A stretch of DNA of 64,000 bases from Acidipropionibacterium thoenii DSM 20276 (GCF_000423445.1 NZ_KE384019.1:211297-275296); one strand, 5' to 3'. Counted from the first letter of the stretch, positions 41,405-50,116 are shown. Made by a program: numbers and translations. Notes: generated by a model from the letters alone, not told the origin.

Positions 41405-43093
41405 ATGGCAGAGTTCATCTACACCATGCACAACGTGCGGAAGGCGATCGGCGACAACGTCATTCTGGACGACGTCACCCTCTCCTTCTACCCCGGAGCC
41501 AAGATCGGTGTGGTCGGGCCCAACGGGGCCGGCAAGTCCACCATGCTCAAGCTGATGGCGGGCATCGAGAAGCCGAACAATGGGGACGCCACCCTGGCCA
41601 AGGGCGCCTCGGTCGGCATCCTGCTCCAGGAGCCGCCGTTGAGTGAGGACAAGACGGTTCTGGAGAACGTCGAGGAGGGGGTCGGCGAGATCAAGGCCAA
41701 GCTGAAGCGCTTCGACGAGGTGTCGGCGGCGATGGCTGATCCGGATGCCGACTTCGACGCCCTGATGGCCGAGATGGGGGAGTTGCAGACCGAGCTGGAT
41801 GCCTCCAACGCGTGGGACATCGATGCCCAGCTGTCCCAGGCGATGGATGCCCTGCAGTGCCCCCCGCCCGACACCCCGGTGTCGGTGCTCTCCGGTGGCG
41901 AGCGGCGTCGCGTGGCCATGTGCAAGCTGCTGCTCCAGGCCCCTGATCTGCTACTTCTCGACGAGCCGACGAACCACCTGGACGCCGAATCGGTGAACTG
42001 GCTGGAGGGTCACCTGCACAGCTACCCCGGTGCCGTGCTGGCCGTCACCCACGACCGGTACTTCCTCGACAACGTGGCCCAGTGGATCTGCGAGGTCGAC
42101 CGCGGCAAGCTGCACCCCTACGAGGGCAATTACTCCACCTACCTGGAGACCAAGCGCCAGAGGCTCCAGATCGAGGGCAAGAAGGACGCCAAGCGGGCCA
42201 AGATCCTGGAGCGGGAGCTGGAGTGGGCACGCTCCTCCCCGAAGGCCCGCCAGGCCAAGAACCGCGCCCGGCTGGCCCGCTATGAGGAACTGGCTGCCGA
42301 GGCCGAGCGCAACCGCAAGATCGACACCGCCGAGATCAACATCCCGGCCGGTCCCAGGCTGGGCAACACGGTGCTGGAGGTGAGCAAGCTCACCAAGGCC
42401 TTCGACGACCATGTGCTGTACAAGGACTTGTCCTTCGACCTGCCGCGAGCCGGCATCGTGGGCATCATCGGCCCCAACGGCGTCGGCAAGTCCACCTTGT
42501 TCAAGATGATCGTCGGTCAGGAGGAGCCGGACTCGGGAACGCTGCGGGTGGGCGATACCGTGAGCTTCTCCTACGTCGACCAGAACCGGGCCGGCATCGA
42601 CCCGGACAAGAACCTGTGGCAGGTCGTCTCCGACGGGCTGGACTACATCAAGGTTGCCAACTTCGAGGTGCCGTCGCGGGCATATGTGGCCAGCTTCGGG
42701 TTCAAGGGACCCGATCAGCAGAAGCTGGCCGGGGTGCTCTCCGGTGGTGAGCGCAACCGGTTGAACCTGGCGCTGACCCTCAAGCAGGGCGGCAACGTGC
42801 TGCTGCTCGACGAGCCGACCAACGACCTCGACGTCGAGACCCTCTCCAGCTTGGAGGACGCCCTGCTGGAGTTCCCCGGCTGTGCGGTGATCACCTCGCA
42901 CGACCGCTGGTTCCTCGACCGGGTGGCGACCCACATCCTCGCCTGGGAGGGGGAGGACGAGAACGGCGTGCCGAGCTGGTTCTGGTTCGAGGGCAACTAC
43001 GCCGACTACGAGGCCAACAAGATCGCCCGGCTGGGACTGGAGGCCGCCCGTCCGCACGCCTCCAAGCACCGCAGGCTCACTCGCGGGGAGTGA
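41405..43093 (+). CDS. ettA: Energy-dependent translational throttle protein EttA (ABC-F)
   Basis: A 562-residue ABC-F ATPase that binds the ribosomal E site. Two nucleotide-binding domains are joined by a linker. Walker A motifs are GPNGAGKST (38-46) and GPNGVGKST, signatures LSGGERRRVAMCKLL and LSGGERNRLNLALTL, and Walker B LLLLDEPTNHLD and LLLDEPTNDLD. The EttA-specific arm (VEEGVGEIKAKLKRFDEVSAAMADP) lies after the first Walker A. ATG 41405 follows GGAGCG. No transmembrane partner, as expected. Followed by tandem repeats and a 40-bp palindrome that probably ends transcription. Confidence 0.95.
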   Translation: MAEFIYTMHNVRKAIGDNVILDDVTLSFYPGAKIGVVGPNGAGKSTMLKLMAGIEKPNNGDATLAKGASVGILLQEPPLSEDKTVLENVEEGVGEIKAKLKRFDEVSAAMADPDADFDALMAEMGELQTELDASNAWDIDAQLSQAMDALQCPPPDTPVSVLSGGERRRVAMCKLLLQAPDLLLLDEPTNHLDAESVNWLEGHLHSYPGAVLAVTHDRYFLDNVAQWICEVDRGKLHPYEGNYSTYLETKRQRLQIEGKKDAKRAKILERELEWARSSPKARQAKNRARLARYEELAAEAERNRKIDTAEINIPAGPRLGNTVLEVSKLTKAFDDHVLYKDLSFDLPRAGIVGIIGPNGVGKSTLFKMIVGQEEPDSGTLRVGDTVSFSYVDQNRAGIDPDKNLWQVVSDGLDYIKVANFEVPSRAYVASFGFKGPDQQKLAGVLSGGERNRLNLALTLKQGGNVLLLDEPTNDLDVETLSSLEDALLEFPGCAVITSHDRWFLDRVATHILAWEGEDENGVPSWFWFEGNYADYEANKIARLGLEAARPHASKHRRLTRGE

Positions 43094-43125
43094 CGCCCAG
43101 GCGGGGTCCGCGGAACCCGGTAGCG

Positions 43126-43180
43126 ACTGATTCGGTACCGACTGGTTCGGTACCGACTGGTTCGGTACCGATTGGTTCGT
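43126..43180. repeat. 15-bp tandem repeat (about 3.7 copies)
   Basis: The unit ACTGGTTCGGTACCG, containing the palindrome CGGTACCG, occurs at 43126, 43141 and 43156 (the first with one difference), and a partial copy follows. It lies 32 bp after ettA. Confidence 0.85.
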
Positions 43181-43208
43181 GGGCCGCCATCGTGGGAGTT
43201 CCTGAGAG

Positions 43209-43248
43209 GATCGATGCCTCCCTGCCAGCTGGCAGGGAGGCATCGATC
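43209..43248. terminator. 40-bp perfect palindrome after ettA
   Basis: Two 20-base arms (GATCGATGCCTCCCTGCCAG and its complement) meet without a spacer. As RNA it forms a very stable hairpin 115 bases after ettA; with no T-tract on either strand it is a candidate bidirectional terminator or cruciform site. Confidence 0.6.
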
Positions 43249-43374
43249 TGTATCCAGGGTTCACCCCGATGCCGGTTCATGGAGAGCACGGGTTCGGGCA
43301 TCGTGCCGTAACAGCGTCAAACGCTCGTAACAGTGAACTCCTAATCTCGACCTCAACGACGTCGGGAGGCCGCC

Positions 43375-43641
43375 ATGATCATCACGCTCACCGTTCTGGC
43401 GGTAATCAGTTGCAGCGCAGTGGTGTGGAGCGCGATCAAGGAGCGCGTCCCGGCGGCCAGCGGTTGGTCTCTTGCGGCAGCGACCGCGGCGACCACGGTC
43501 ATCGCCATGATGGCCAGTGACATCCCGGCCCGATTCGCGGCGACGGTGATGGCCCTGGGATGCATGGCCGAGTCGGTCTGGACAATGGCCGCATCATCGT
43601 GGCAGAGACGCCGCACCGCTCGCACCCTCACCGCACAGTGA
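43375..43641 (+). CDS. Small hypothetical membrane protein
   Basis: An 88-residue hydrophobic protein with about three membrane segments (3-20, 30-50, 53-73) and a basic tail (SSWQRRRTARTLTAQ). GGGAGG lies six to ten bases before the ATG, which supports translation. No family recognised. It stands alone between the ettA palindrome and a gene-free stretch. Confidence 0.55.
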   Translation: MIITLTVLAVISCSAVVWSAIKERVPAASGWSLAAATAATTVIAMMASDIPARFAATVMALGCMAESVWTMAASSWQRRRTARTLTAQ

Positions 43642-43720
43642 GGATCAGTGAGGATCTCGGCGCCGGTGTGAACCGCAGATCCGCCGGGTTTGCAGGTCTA
43701 CTTTGGCAGGTCGCTTGGCG

Positions 43721-43743
43721 AAAAAAATCGATCGCTTGATCGA
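43721..43743 (-). terminator. Rho-independent terminator on minus strand with no gene before it
   Basis: Read on the minus strand: TCGATC, loop AAGC, GATCGA, then seven T. It is the only clear hairpin-plus-T-tract terminator I noticed in the window, yet no minus-strand gene precedes it for at least 500 bases. Confidence 0.6.
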
Positions 43744-43957
43744 GTGATGACTGGGTACTGTGCAGCCTTTGATGGCCCTTACCCGATGATGGGGACAGGG
43801 GGAATCGGCCAGCACGGCGGAACTCTTTCTGGCTGGGTCGCCTGTGCCTCCCGCCGTCGAATACATCCGGTGGTCCGAGTGCATTCGAGCTGACCCAGTG
43901 GATGAGTGCTGCCGCAGGAACCGGCACTGCTTGCCCGCGTACGGATCAGCACGGCGT

Positions 43958-44017
43958 GCCCATGCCGGGATCAGCACCTTGCCCATGCCGGGATCGGCAC
44001 CTTGCCCACGCCGAGGA
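43958..44017. repeat. 23-bp tandem repeat (2.6 copies)
   Basis: GCCCATGCCGGGATCAGCAC-CTT at 43958-43980, the same with one change at 43981-44003, then a partial copy to 44017. A more divergent copy lies just before (about 43933-43957). Confidence 0.8.
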
Positions 44018-44221
44018 CCGTTCGAACTGGCCTGTGAGGGTGGGGAGACTGGGAACGGTAAGGCCACACATGCACTCCCAAAGAACTGTCAGTGCCGTCT
44101 GGTAACGTTGATTAGTTAGGCTGTTATCGGTCATTTCATGCTTCGACTCATAGACCTTGAAGAAGTGCAGCGAACAGGCCTCCAAGGCCGCGGATTCGTC
44201 CGAGAAAGATCTGTTCATTCC

Positions 44222-44250
44222 TTGCAAAGTGGACGCCGTACACTTATGAT
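44222..44250 (+). promoter_or_regulatory. Promoter of the DUF222-HNH gene
   Basis: TTGCAA (44222-44227), a 17-base spacer and TATGAT (44245-44250): close to the sigma-70 consensus. The ATG at 44257 is six bases after the -10 box, so the message is probably leaderless. Confidence 0.7.
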
Positions 44251-44256
44251 TAGTCC

Positions 44257-46053
44257 ATGGAACCAGTATCGGATTTCTGGGCTGCGACCCGGGTGATCTC
44301 ACAGGCCCTCGACGGCCTGAATCACACCGCGCTCACCGCCATGCCCGATACCGAGAAGGTCCAGGCCATGACCTGTCTGCGGACCCTGGCCCGCAGACTC
44401 GAGGCCTGTGCCAGAGTCGCCACCGATGCGGTGTCCACCTCGGCCGCCTGCGACCGGGCCACCGGCCTGATGCTGGCCGACTTCCTGGCACGGGAGGAAG
44501 GGCGCTCGGCCAGCGAGGGCCTGGGAGAGGTCCACCGCGCCTCGGCGATGACCGCCGATGACACCGTCCGTGACGCCGCACTGGCCGGGACCATCACCCC
44601 AGACCATGCGGTGGCGATCGGCCGCCAGATACGCCGGCTACCGCTGGACGAGATGACCTCCGACCAGAAGAAGGCTGCCGCCGGGCAGTTCATCGATGCC
44701 GCCCGTACGAGCGCCCCGGGCCAGTTGTCGCGCCAGACCCTCGGCATCCTGGCGGCAACCGCACCACGGCTCGCACCAGACGCCAAGGACCGCGCCGCCC
44801 GCATCGCCGCTGAACGCAGGCAGGCGGTGGCCGAGCGCAGGTTCAGGTGGGGTGAGGACGGGCACGGATCGGTGTGGTTGTCCGCAACACTGCCCCAGGC
44901 CGAGGGCCGACAGGTCATCGCCACCTTGCAGGCCTTCACCGAGAAGGGCCGGCAGGCCGAACGCACCGTACTGGAGACCCTGAAAGCCCAGCGCAACCAG
45001 GGGACCATCACCACCGCCCGGTACCTGGCGTTACGCCGTGAGGCCGACCAGCAAGGTGCGAGGACCACCGCCCAGCGGATGGCCGACGCCCTGGTCGACG
45101 CCACCCATCAATTGGCCGGGATGGATCTGGTCCCGTCAGCCGGCGGTGAACCGCCCCGCATCGTGGTCACCATCGGATACGAGTACCTGCACCGCGCTCT
45201 GCAGGGCCTGATCGACGCCGGGACTCTCGAGGGGCAGGTACCTGTCGATGCGGGAACCCTGCGCCGGATGTGCTGCGACGCGCAGATCCTGCCTGTTGTC
45301 CTCGGCAGCGATTCCCAGACCCTGGACGTGGGACGCTCCGAGCGTCTGGTCACGCCCGCTTTACGGCGGGCCCTGGAGCACCGTGACGGCGGATGCATCT
45401 ACCCCGGGTGCACCACCCCGGCTCGCCTGTGCCAGGCACATCACGTGCGCCCGTGGTGGGCCGGGGGAGCCACTCGGCTGGACAACCTGGTTCTGGTGTG
45501 TCGGCACCACCACGCCATCGTCGAACCCGACCGGCATCACGACCGTGACCAACCCACGATCGTCTTCGACCCGACCACCGGAACGGCCCAGGTCGTCGAA
45601 CCCACACGTCTGAAGGCATACCGGGCCCACCACCGTGACCTCCACCTCGACCGCAGAACCAGCAGCCCCGATCCTCGGGAGAACTCCGCCCGCTTCACAG
45701 ACCAGAGCCGCACCAGACCCGTTGATCCAGACTCGCGGGAGGACTCCGCCCGCACGACAGATCCAACCGGCAACTCGATCACCAACCCACACCCACAGGA
45801 GAACTCTGCCCACTCCGCTGATCCAACCGGTACGAGACCCGCTGATCTCGGCCCACCGGAGAACTCTGCCCAACCCACTGATCCAATCGACACGAGACTC
45901 GCTGACCCCGGCCCACAGGAGCCCTCCGTCCAACTCGGCCATCTTCGAGACTGTCCGGATCCACGAGACGAGGTCGATGTTTTCGATCATCCGGAGAGTG
46001 GCCCCGACGCGCCGACCCACGACCGCGGTCGTCTCCAGGAAGTCCTGCTGTAG
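44257..46053 (+). CDS. DUF222 / HNH endonuclease-domain protein with C-terminal 20-residue repeats
   Basis: A 598-residue protein of the actinobacterial DUF222 (13E12-repeat-type) family. DUF222 spans about 25-330. The HNH domain is at about 373-430 (GCIYPGCTTPARLCQAHHVRPWWAGGATRLDNLVLVCRHHHAIVE) with Cys pairs for zinc and the HH catalytic pair. From residue 474 to 553 the protein consists of four 20-residue repeats of the type [RQP]ENSAR-TDPTGTRPADPGP, encoded by 60-bp tandem repeats (45676-45915), with a partial fifth. The family is multicopy in many actinobacteria, with unknown biological role. Start ATG 44257 is six bases after a good -10 box. Confidence 0.88.
   Translation: MEPVSDFWAATRVISQALDGLNHTALTAMPDTEKVQAMTCLRTLARRLEACARVATDAVSTSAACDRATGLMLADFLAREEGRSASEGLGEVHRASAMTADDTVRDAALAGTITPDHAVAIGRQIRRLPLDEMTSDQKKAAAGQFIDAARTSAPGQLSRQTLGILAATAPRLAPDAKDRAARIAAERRQAVAERRFRWGEDGHGSVWLSATLPQAEGRQVIATLQAFTEKGRQAERTVLETLKAQRNQGTITTARYLALRREADQQGARTTAQRMADALVDATHQLAGMDLVPSAGGEPPRIVVTIGYEYLHRALQGLIDAGTLEGQVPVDAGTLRRMCCDAQILPVVLGSDSQTLDVGRSERLVTPALRRALEHRDGGCIYPGCTTPARLCQAHHVRPWWAGGATRLDNLVLVCRHHHAIVEPDRHHDRDQPTIVFDPTTGTAQVVEPTRLKAYRAHHRDLHLDRRTSSPDPRENSARFTDQSRTRPVDPDSREDSARTTDPTGNSITNPHPQENSAHSADPTGTRPADLGPPENSAQPTDPIDTRLADPGPQEPSVQLGHLRDCPDPRDEVDVFDHPESGPDAPTHDRGRLQEVLL
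45676..45930 (+). repeat. 60-bp in-frame tandem repeat in the HNH gene
   Basis: Four units of exactly 60 bp (start points 45676, 45736, 45796, 45856) plus a partial fifth keep the reading frame and encode a hydrophilic Asp/Pro/Thr-rich tail. Units differ from each other by several bases. Confidence 0.85.
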
Positions 46054-46460
46054 TGGGCCGGGGCCGACCGCAACGAGGGCACGGTGGGCCCCATGGTTCC
46101 GAGGAGCTCGCGGTCACTCGCAACGAGGGGAGGTCGGCCCCATAGTTCCGAGGAGCTCGCGGTCACTCGCAACGAGGGGAGGTCGGCCCCATGGTTCCGA
46201 GGACGCCGCGATCAACCGGAATGGCACGGCCCAGCCCAGCCACCTGTTGGGCCTGCTTCGGCGGGCTGCCGAGGAACCCGAAGCAGGAGCAGCCCGAGAG
46301 GCGAGCAGGGGGCACCGGCTGCGAGGCGGACCGTTGGTCGGGTCGGGTACCTGCCTGGTTCAGCTGTGCTGGAGGTGGGAGACGAACCGTTGGTCGGGTC
46401 GGGTACCTGGGAGGTGGACGTGGGAGACGAACAGCTCAGCGGATCCGGCACATGTGAGGT
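46054..46460. other. Gene-free, repeat-filled stretch between two convergent genes
   Basis: Between the HNH gene and the FAD/Fe-S dehydrogenase there is no credible gene. About half is a 49-bp tandem repeat (46070-46203), and most of the rest is a mosaic of duplicated pieces that match the 3' end of the dehydrogenase gene (46331-46478). Confidence 0.7.
46070..46203. repeat. 49-bp tandem repeat (about 2.7 copies)
   Basis: Units begin ATGGTTCCGAGGAGCTCGCG at 46093 and, with one change, at 46142; a third begins at 46191 but diverges after about 13 bases. The end of a preceding partial unit covers 46070-46092. Confidence 0.85.
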
Positions 46461-46478
46461 TCAGCTGTGCTGGAGGTG
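46331..46478. repeat. Mosaic duplications overlapping the 3' end of the FAD/Fe-S gene
   Basis: CCGTTGGTCGGGTCGGGTAC occurs at 46331 and again at 46387. GTTCAGCTGTGCTGGAGGTG occurs at 46358 and at 46459, where it forms the dehydrogenase stop region. GGGAGACGAAC occurs at 46377 and 46422. These look like partial duplications of the gene's tail. Confidence 0.7.
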
Positions 46479-49469
46479 TGAGGCGAACAGCTCAGCGAGA
46501 GTGATGGCGCGGCGTCCCGTCAGATCCGAGGTCTGGCGTCGGCAGGAGAAGCCGTCGGCCAGGATGATCGCCGAGGGCCCGGCAGCCTCGATGGCCGGCA
46601 GCAGATCGTGCTCGAAGACCGCCACCGAGGTCTCGTAGTGGCCCACCTCCACCCCGAAGTTCCCGGCGTAACCGCAGCACCCGCCGACCGTCCTCACCCG
46701 TGCCCCCGATGCCTCCAGCAGACGCTGGTCGGGTTCGAAGCCGAGGATCGAGGCGTGGTGGCAGTGCGGCTGGGCGACGACCACATGGCCTGCCAGGCTC
46801 GGCGGCTGCCACCCGGCGGCCTCCAGCATCTCAGCCATGGTGTGGACATTCTTGGCGACCACAGCTGTGCGCGGGTCGTCTCCCACCAACTGCAGTGCGT
46901 CGGTGCGCCACACCGTGGTGCAGGAGGGTTCCAGGCCGACCACCGGGATCCCGGCCTCGGCCAGCGGAGCCAGCACATCCAGGGCCTTGCGGATCTTCTT
47001 GGCAGCCCCGTCCAGCTGACCGGTGGTGATCCACGTCAGTCCGCAGCACACATCGTCGGTGAGCACCTCGGGCTGGTAGCCGGCGTCGGCCAGCACCGCG
47101 ACCACGGCCGACAGGTCGCAGTCGCCCAGCATGTCGGAGAAGGAGTCCACCCAGATCACCACCCGGCCGTGCCGCACATCCGGCAGCACTGCGGGCCGGC
47201 CATGCTCATCGATCTGAGTCCCTGCTCCCGGTTCGGCCGGTCGCTGGGGGACGGACGGCTGCGGGTGGGCGGTGGCACGCCCGCCGTCGACCATCCGGCC
47301 GGCCTCGATCGCGGCCGCCGCGGTCGTCGAATGGGCGGCCGGAAGGCTCTTGCGGGCTGGTCCGCCGGGCCGGAAGGTCGGCAACGGGCGGCGCTGGTCG
47401 ACCCCTGCCACCCAACGTCCCAGATGCTTGATCCCGGGCACCCGAAGGGCCGCATTGGTGATCGAGGCCAGGAAGGGCACCGCCGTCAGGAACCTCTCCC
47501 AGCGGGGCAGCCAGCCCATCACGTAATGGGAGCGGGGACGGAATCGGCGGTGGTACTTCTCGAACAGCACCCGGGAGCGGTAGGAGGCCATGTCGATGCC
47601 GGTCGGGCAGTCCCGGGCGCACCCCTTGCAGGCCAGGCACAGATCCAACGCCTGGGTCACCTCGGGGGAGTCCCAGCCATGCACCAGGGTCCCGTTGACC
47701 ATCTCCTGGAGGACCTTCGCCCGGCCACGGGTGGAGTCCTTCTCGTCGTGGCTGGCCTGATAGGAGGGGCACATCACACCGCCGTGCGGAGAGTTCTCGG
47801 CGACGCACTTGCCGACCCCTGTGCACTGGTGGACGTCGTGGGCGAACCCCGGATGGCTCAGCGTCAGCGGCGAGTTGCGCGCTTGATAGACCCTGATGTC
47901 GGCCTCCACCGGTCTCGGATTGACCAGCACCCCCGGGTTGAGCAGATTGTCGGGATCCAGGATCCCCTTGACCTGGCCGAACAGCGAGATCGCCTCGGGG
48001 GAGTACATCGCCGGCAGCAGGGCCGAGCGTGCCCGCCCGTCGCCGTGCTCCCCGGAGGCCGATCCGCCGTGGCGGGCCACCAGGGCGGCGGCGTCGGCGA
48101 CGAAGGAGCGGTACTGCTCGGGGCCGTCGTCGGCGTCCAGCGGGTAGTCGATGCGGCAGTGCACGCATCCCTCGCCGAAGTGTCCGTAGGGCAGCCCGTG
48201 CAGGCCGTGGGCTGCCAGCAGCTCCTCGAAATCGCGTAGATAGGAGCCCAGATCGGCCGGCGGCACGGCGGCGTCCTCCCAGCCGGCCCAGGCCAGTCGC
48301 TCCAGGCTGACACCGGCCAGGCCTGCGCCGTCGGAGCGGATCTGCCACAGCGCGGCGGCCTCACCGGGGTCGGTGACCACTCGGGCGTCCAGAGCCCCGG
48401 ACGCGGCGGTCATCCTCCGGGCGCGATCGGCCACCTCGGTGGGATCGTCGCCTCGCACATCGAGGAACATCCAGCCATCCCCGCGCGGCAGGTCCGGGAC
48501 CGCATCGGCTCCCTTGGCCCGGGCGACGACGTCGACGATGCGCCGGTCCATCCCCTCGCAGGCCACCGGAGCGAACGGCAGCAGTGCGGTGACGGCGTCG
48601 GCCGCCTCGGCCATCGAGGGGTATCCCAGCGCCACCGTGACGCCGACGGGCGGGTCGGCGACCAGCTTGACGGTGGCCCGGGTGACGATTCCCAGCGTCC
48701 CCTCGGTGCCGCAGAAGAAGGCCGGGAGGTTGAACCCGTGCTCGGGGGCCAGGTGTTCCATCTGGTAGCCGGAGACCTGCCGGGAGAAGGTGCCGAACTC
48801 GGTGCGGATGACACCGAGGTTGGCATCGGCCAGTGCTTTGAGCCGGGCCAGCCGCGGATCGGAGCTGGATCCGGGGGTCACCGTGAGGATGTCGCCGGCG
48901 GCGGTGAGCAGATCCAGCGAGACGACGTTGTCGCAGGTGCACCCGTAGCCCAGTGCCCGGGGCCCGCAGGCGTTGTTTCCGATCATCCCGCCGATGGTGC
49001 ACCGCGTCGAGGTCGACGGGTCGGGTCCGAACCGCAGTCCGTGCGGCCGGCCGGCGTCCTGCAGGGCCGCCTGGATGACGCCGGGATCCACCACCGCGGT
49101 GCGTGTCTGGGGATCGAGGCTGTGGATCGTGTGGAGGTGGCGGGCCAGGTCGATGACCAGTCCCTCGCCGATGGCATTTCCGGCGCAGCTGGTGCCCGCT
49201 CCGCGGGTGGTGACCGGCAGGCCGACCGTGGCGGCCGCCCGGACCAGGGCGGCAGTCTCCTCCACAGACCTGGGCCGGGCCACCACCTGCGGTACGACCC
49301 GGTAGATCGACGCATCACTGGAGTACAGCGCCCGCGCCAGCGTCGAGGAGTCCAGACACTCGGGTGCCCCGGAGTCGATGCTGCCCAGCGCCGAGACGAA
49401 GTCGGCCAGCAGATCGGAGTCCGGTGCTGCGGTGGAGTGGTTGTCGACGGTCATGCTCAGAGCGGACAT
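46461..49469 (-). CDS. FAD- and Fe-S-containing 2-hydroxyacid dehydrogenase (GlcD-GlcF fusion type)
   Basis: A 1002-residue oxidoreductase. Domains: PCMH-type FAD domain (about 50-230; TTRGAGTSCAGNAIGEGLVID, IGGMIGNNACGPRALGYGCTCDNV), FAD-oxidase C-terminal domain (270-520; EHGDGRARSALLPAMYSPE), two [4Fe-4S] ferredoxin-type clusters (CTGVGKCVAENS...MCPSYQAS and CLACKGCARDCPTGIDMASY), then CCG domains (CCGLTWITTG and GGCCGYAGNFG). This is the architecture of D-lactate, D-2-hydroxyglutarate and glycolate dehydrogenases that pass electrons to the respiratory chain. D-lactate is a reasonable guess for a fermentative actinobacterium. The start could also be ATG 49454. Confidence 0.92.
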   Translation of the reverse strand: MSALSMTVDNHSTAAPDSDLLADFVSALGSIDSGAPECLDSSTLARALYSSDASIYRVVPQVVARPRSVEETAALVRAAATVGLPVTTRGAGTSCAGNAIGEGLVIDLARHLHTIHSLDPQTRTAVVDPGVIQAALQDAGRPHGLRFGPDPSTSTRCTIGGMIGNNACGPRALGYGCTCDNVVSLDLLTAAGDILTVTPGSSSDPRLARLKALADANLGVIRTEFGTFSRQVSGYQMEHLAPEHGFNLPAFFCGTEGTLGIVTRATVKLVADPPVGVTVALGYPSMAEAADAVTALLPFAPVACEGMDRRIVDVVARAKGADAVPDLPRGDGWMFLDVRGDDPTEVADRARRMTAASGALDARVVTDPGEAAALWQIRSDGAGLAGVSLERLAWAGWEDAAVPPADLGSYLRDFEELLAAHGLHGLPYGHFGEGCVHCRIDYPLDADDGPEQYRSFVADAAALVARHGGSASGEHGDGRARSALLPAMYSPEAISLFGQVKGILDPDNLLNPGVLVNPRPVEADIRVYQARNSPLTLSHPGFAHDVHQCTGVGKCVAENSPHGGVMCPSYQASHDEKDSTRGRAKVLQEMVNGTLVHGWDSPEVTQALDLCLACKGCARDCPTGIDMASYRSRVLFEKYHRRFRPRSHYVMGWLPRWERFLTAVPFLASITNAALRVPGIKHLGRWVAGVDQRRPLPTFRPGGPARKSLPAAHSTTAAAAIEAGRMVDGGRATAHPQPSVPQRPAEPGAGTQIDEHGRPAVLPDVRHGRVVIWVDSFSDMLGDCDLSAVVAVLADAGYQPEVLTDDVCCGLTWITTGQLDGAAKKIRKALDVLAPLAEAGIPVVGLEPSCTTVWRTDALQLVGDDPRTAVVAKNVHTMAEMLEAAGWQPPSLAGHVVVAQPHCHHASILGFEPDQRLLEASGARVRTVGGCCGYAGNFGVEVGHYETSVAVFEHDLLPAIEAAGPSAIILADGFSCRRQTSDLTGRRAITLAELFASHLQHS

Positions 49470-49624
49470 ACCGTTCAGTCTGGCACGACGCCGGTGAGCC
49501 CCGGCCGGGCTTCCGGGGGCTGGGACCGGGTACCGCCCGCGCGGAGGTCCGCAGTTGCGACGCGATGCCGTGGGCCCAGGACGCCGTCCGATCCCAGGGA
49601 CGCCGCCCCAGTCAGGAGCCTTCC

Positions 49625-50116
49625 TCAGGACTGCTCGGCGACAGCGTGCCGGATGGCGCGCAGCACCCTGCCCAGGACGACCAGATCAGCGGCGTCGATG
49701 GCATCGATGAACACCTTGCGTACCGCGGTCACATGGTGAGGTGCGGTCTGCACCACCAAGACATAGCCACTGTCGGTGAGATGGGCGATCACCCCTCGCC
49801 TGTCGTGGCTGGCGGCGATGCGCTCGACCAGGCCCTGCCTCTCCATCCGGGTGACGGTGTGGGTCAGTCGCGATCGGGAGTGGTGGACCAGCTCGGCCAG
49901 GGCCCCCATCCGTAGCCTTCGGCCGGGGGCCTCCGACAGATGGGCCAGGATCTCGTACTCGCCGAGATCCAGGCCGCGGTCTCTCAGGTCGGCGTCCAGG
50001 TACTGGTCGAGCCGGCTGGTGGCCTCCAGCCAGTCCCGCCAGATCTGCTGCTGGCCGGCGTCGAGCCACCGGGTGGAGTCTGCGCTGGCCGGGCTCCCGG
50101 CGTCGTCTTCGGCCAT
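49625..50116 (-). CDS. MarR-family regulator
   Basis: A 163-residue MarR protein. The winged helix is around 50-115 (LDLGEYEILAHLSEAPGRRLRMGALAELVHHSRSRLTHTVTRMERQGLVERIAASHDRRGVIAHLTDSG), with N- and C-terminal dimerisation helices. The longest frame reaches 50248, but ATG 50116 (MAEDDAGSP) is the better start. It lies between the dehydrogenase (same strand, 155 bp away) and a divergent acyl-CoA ligase, either of which could be its target. Confidence 0.9.
   Translation of the reverse strand: MAEDDAGSPASADSTRWLDAGQQQIWRDWLEATSRLDQYLDADLRDRGLDLGEYEILAHLSEAPGRRLRMGALAELVHHSRSRLTHTVTRMERQGLVERIAASHDRRGVIAHLTDSGYVLVVQTAPHHVTAVRKVFIDAIDAADLVVLGRVLRAIRHAVAEQS

Larger units (their letters stand above)
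43642..44220. other. Gene-free stretch with repeats and a minus-strand terminator
   Basis: No open frame here has credible coding character or homology. The stretch contains a rho-independent terminator facing the minus strand (43721-43743), a 23-bp tandem repeat (43958-44017), and AT-richer DNA towards the HNH promoter. It could encode a small RNA on the minus strand that ends at the terminator. Confidence 0.5.

Noticed and set aside
43126-44017. CRISPR array
   Set aside because: The 15-bp and 23-bp units are contiguous tandem repeats without unique spacers, and no cas gene is present.
46608-48239. 543-codon plus-strand frame over the FAD/Fe-S gene
   Set aside because: Antisense of a well-supported 1002-residue dehydrogenase; His/Gly/Arg-rich translation without homology.
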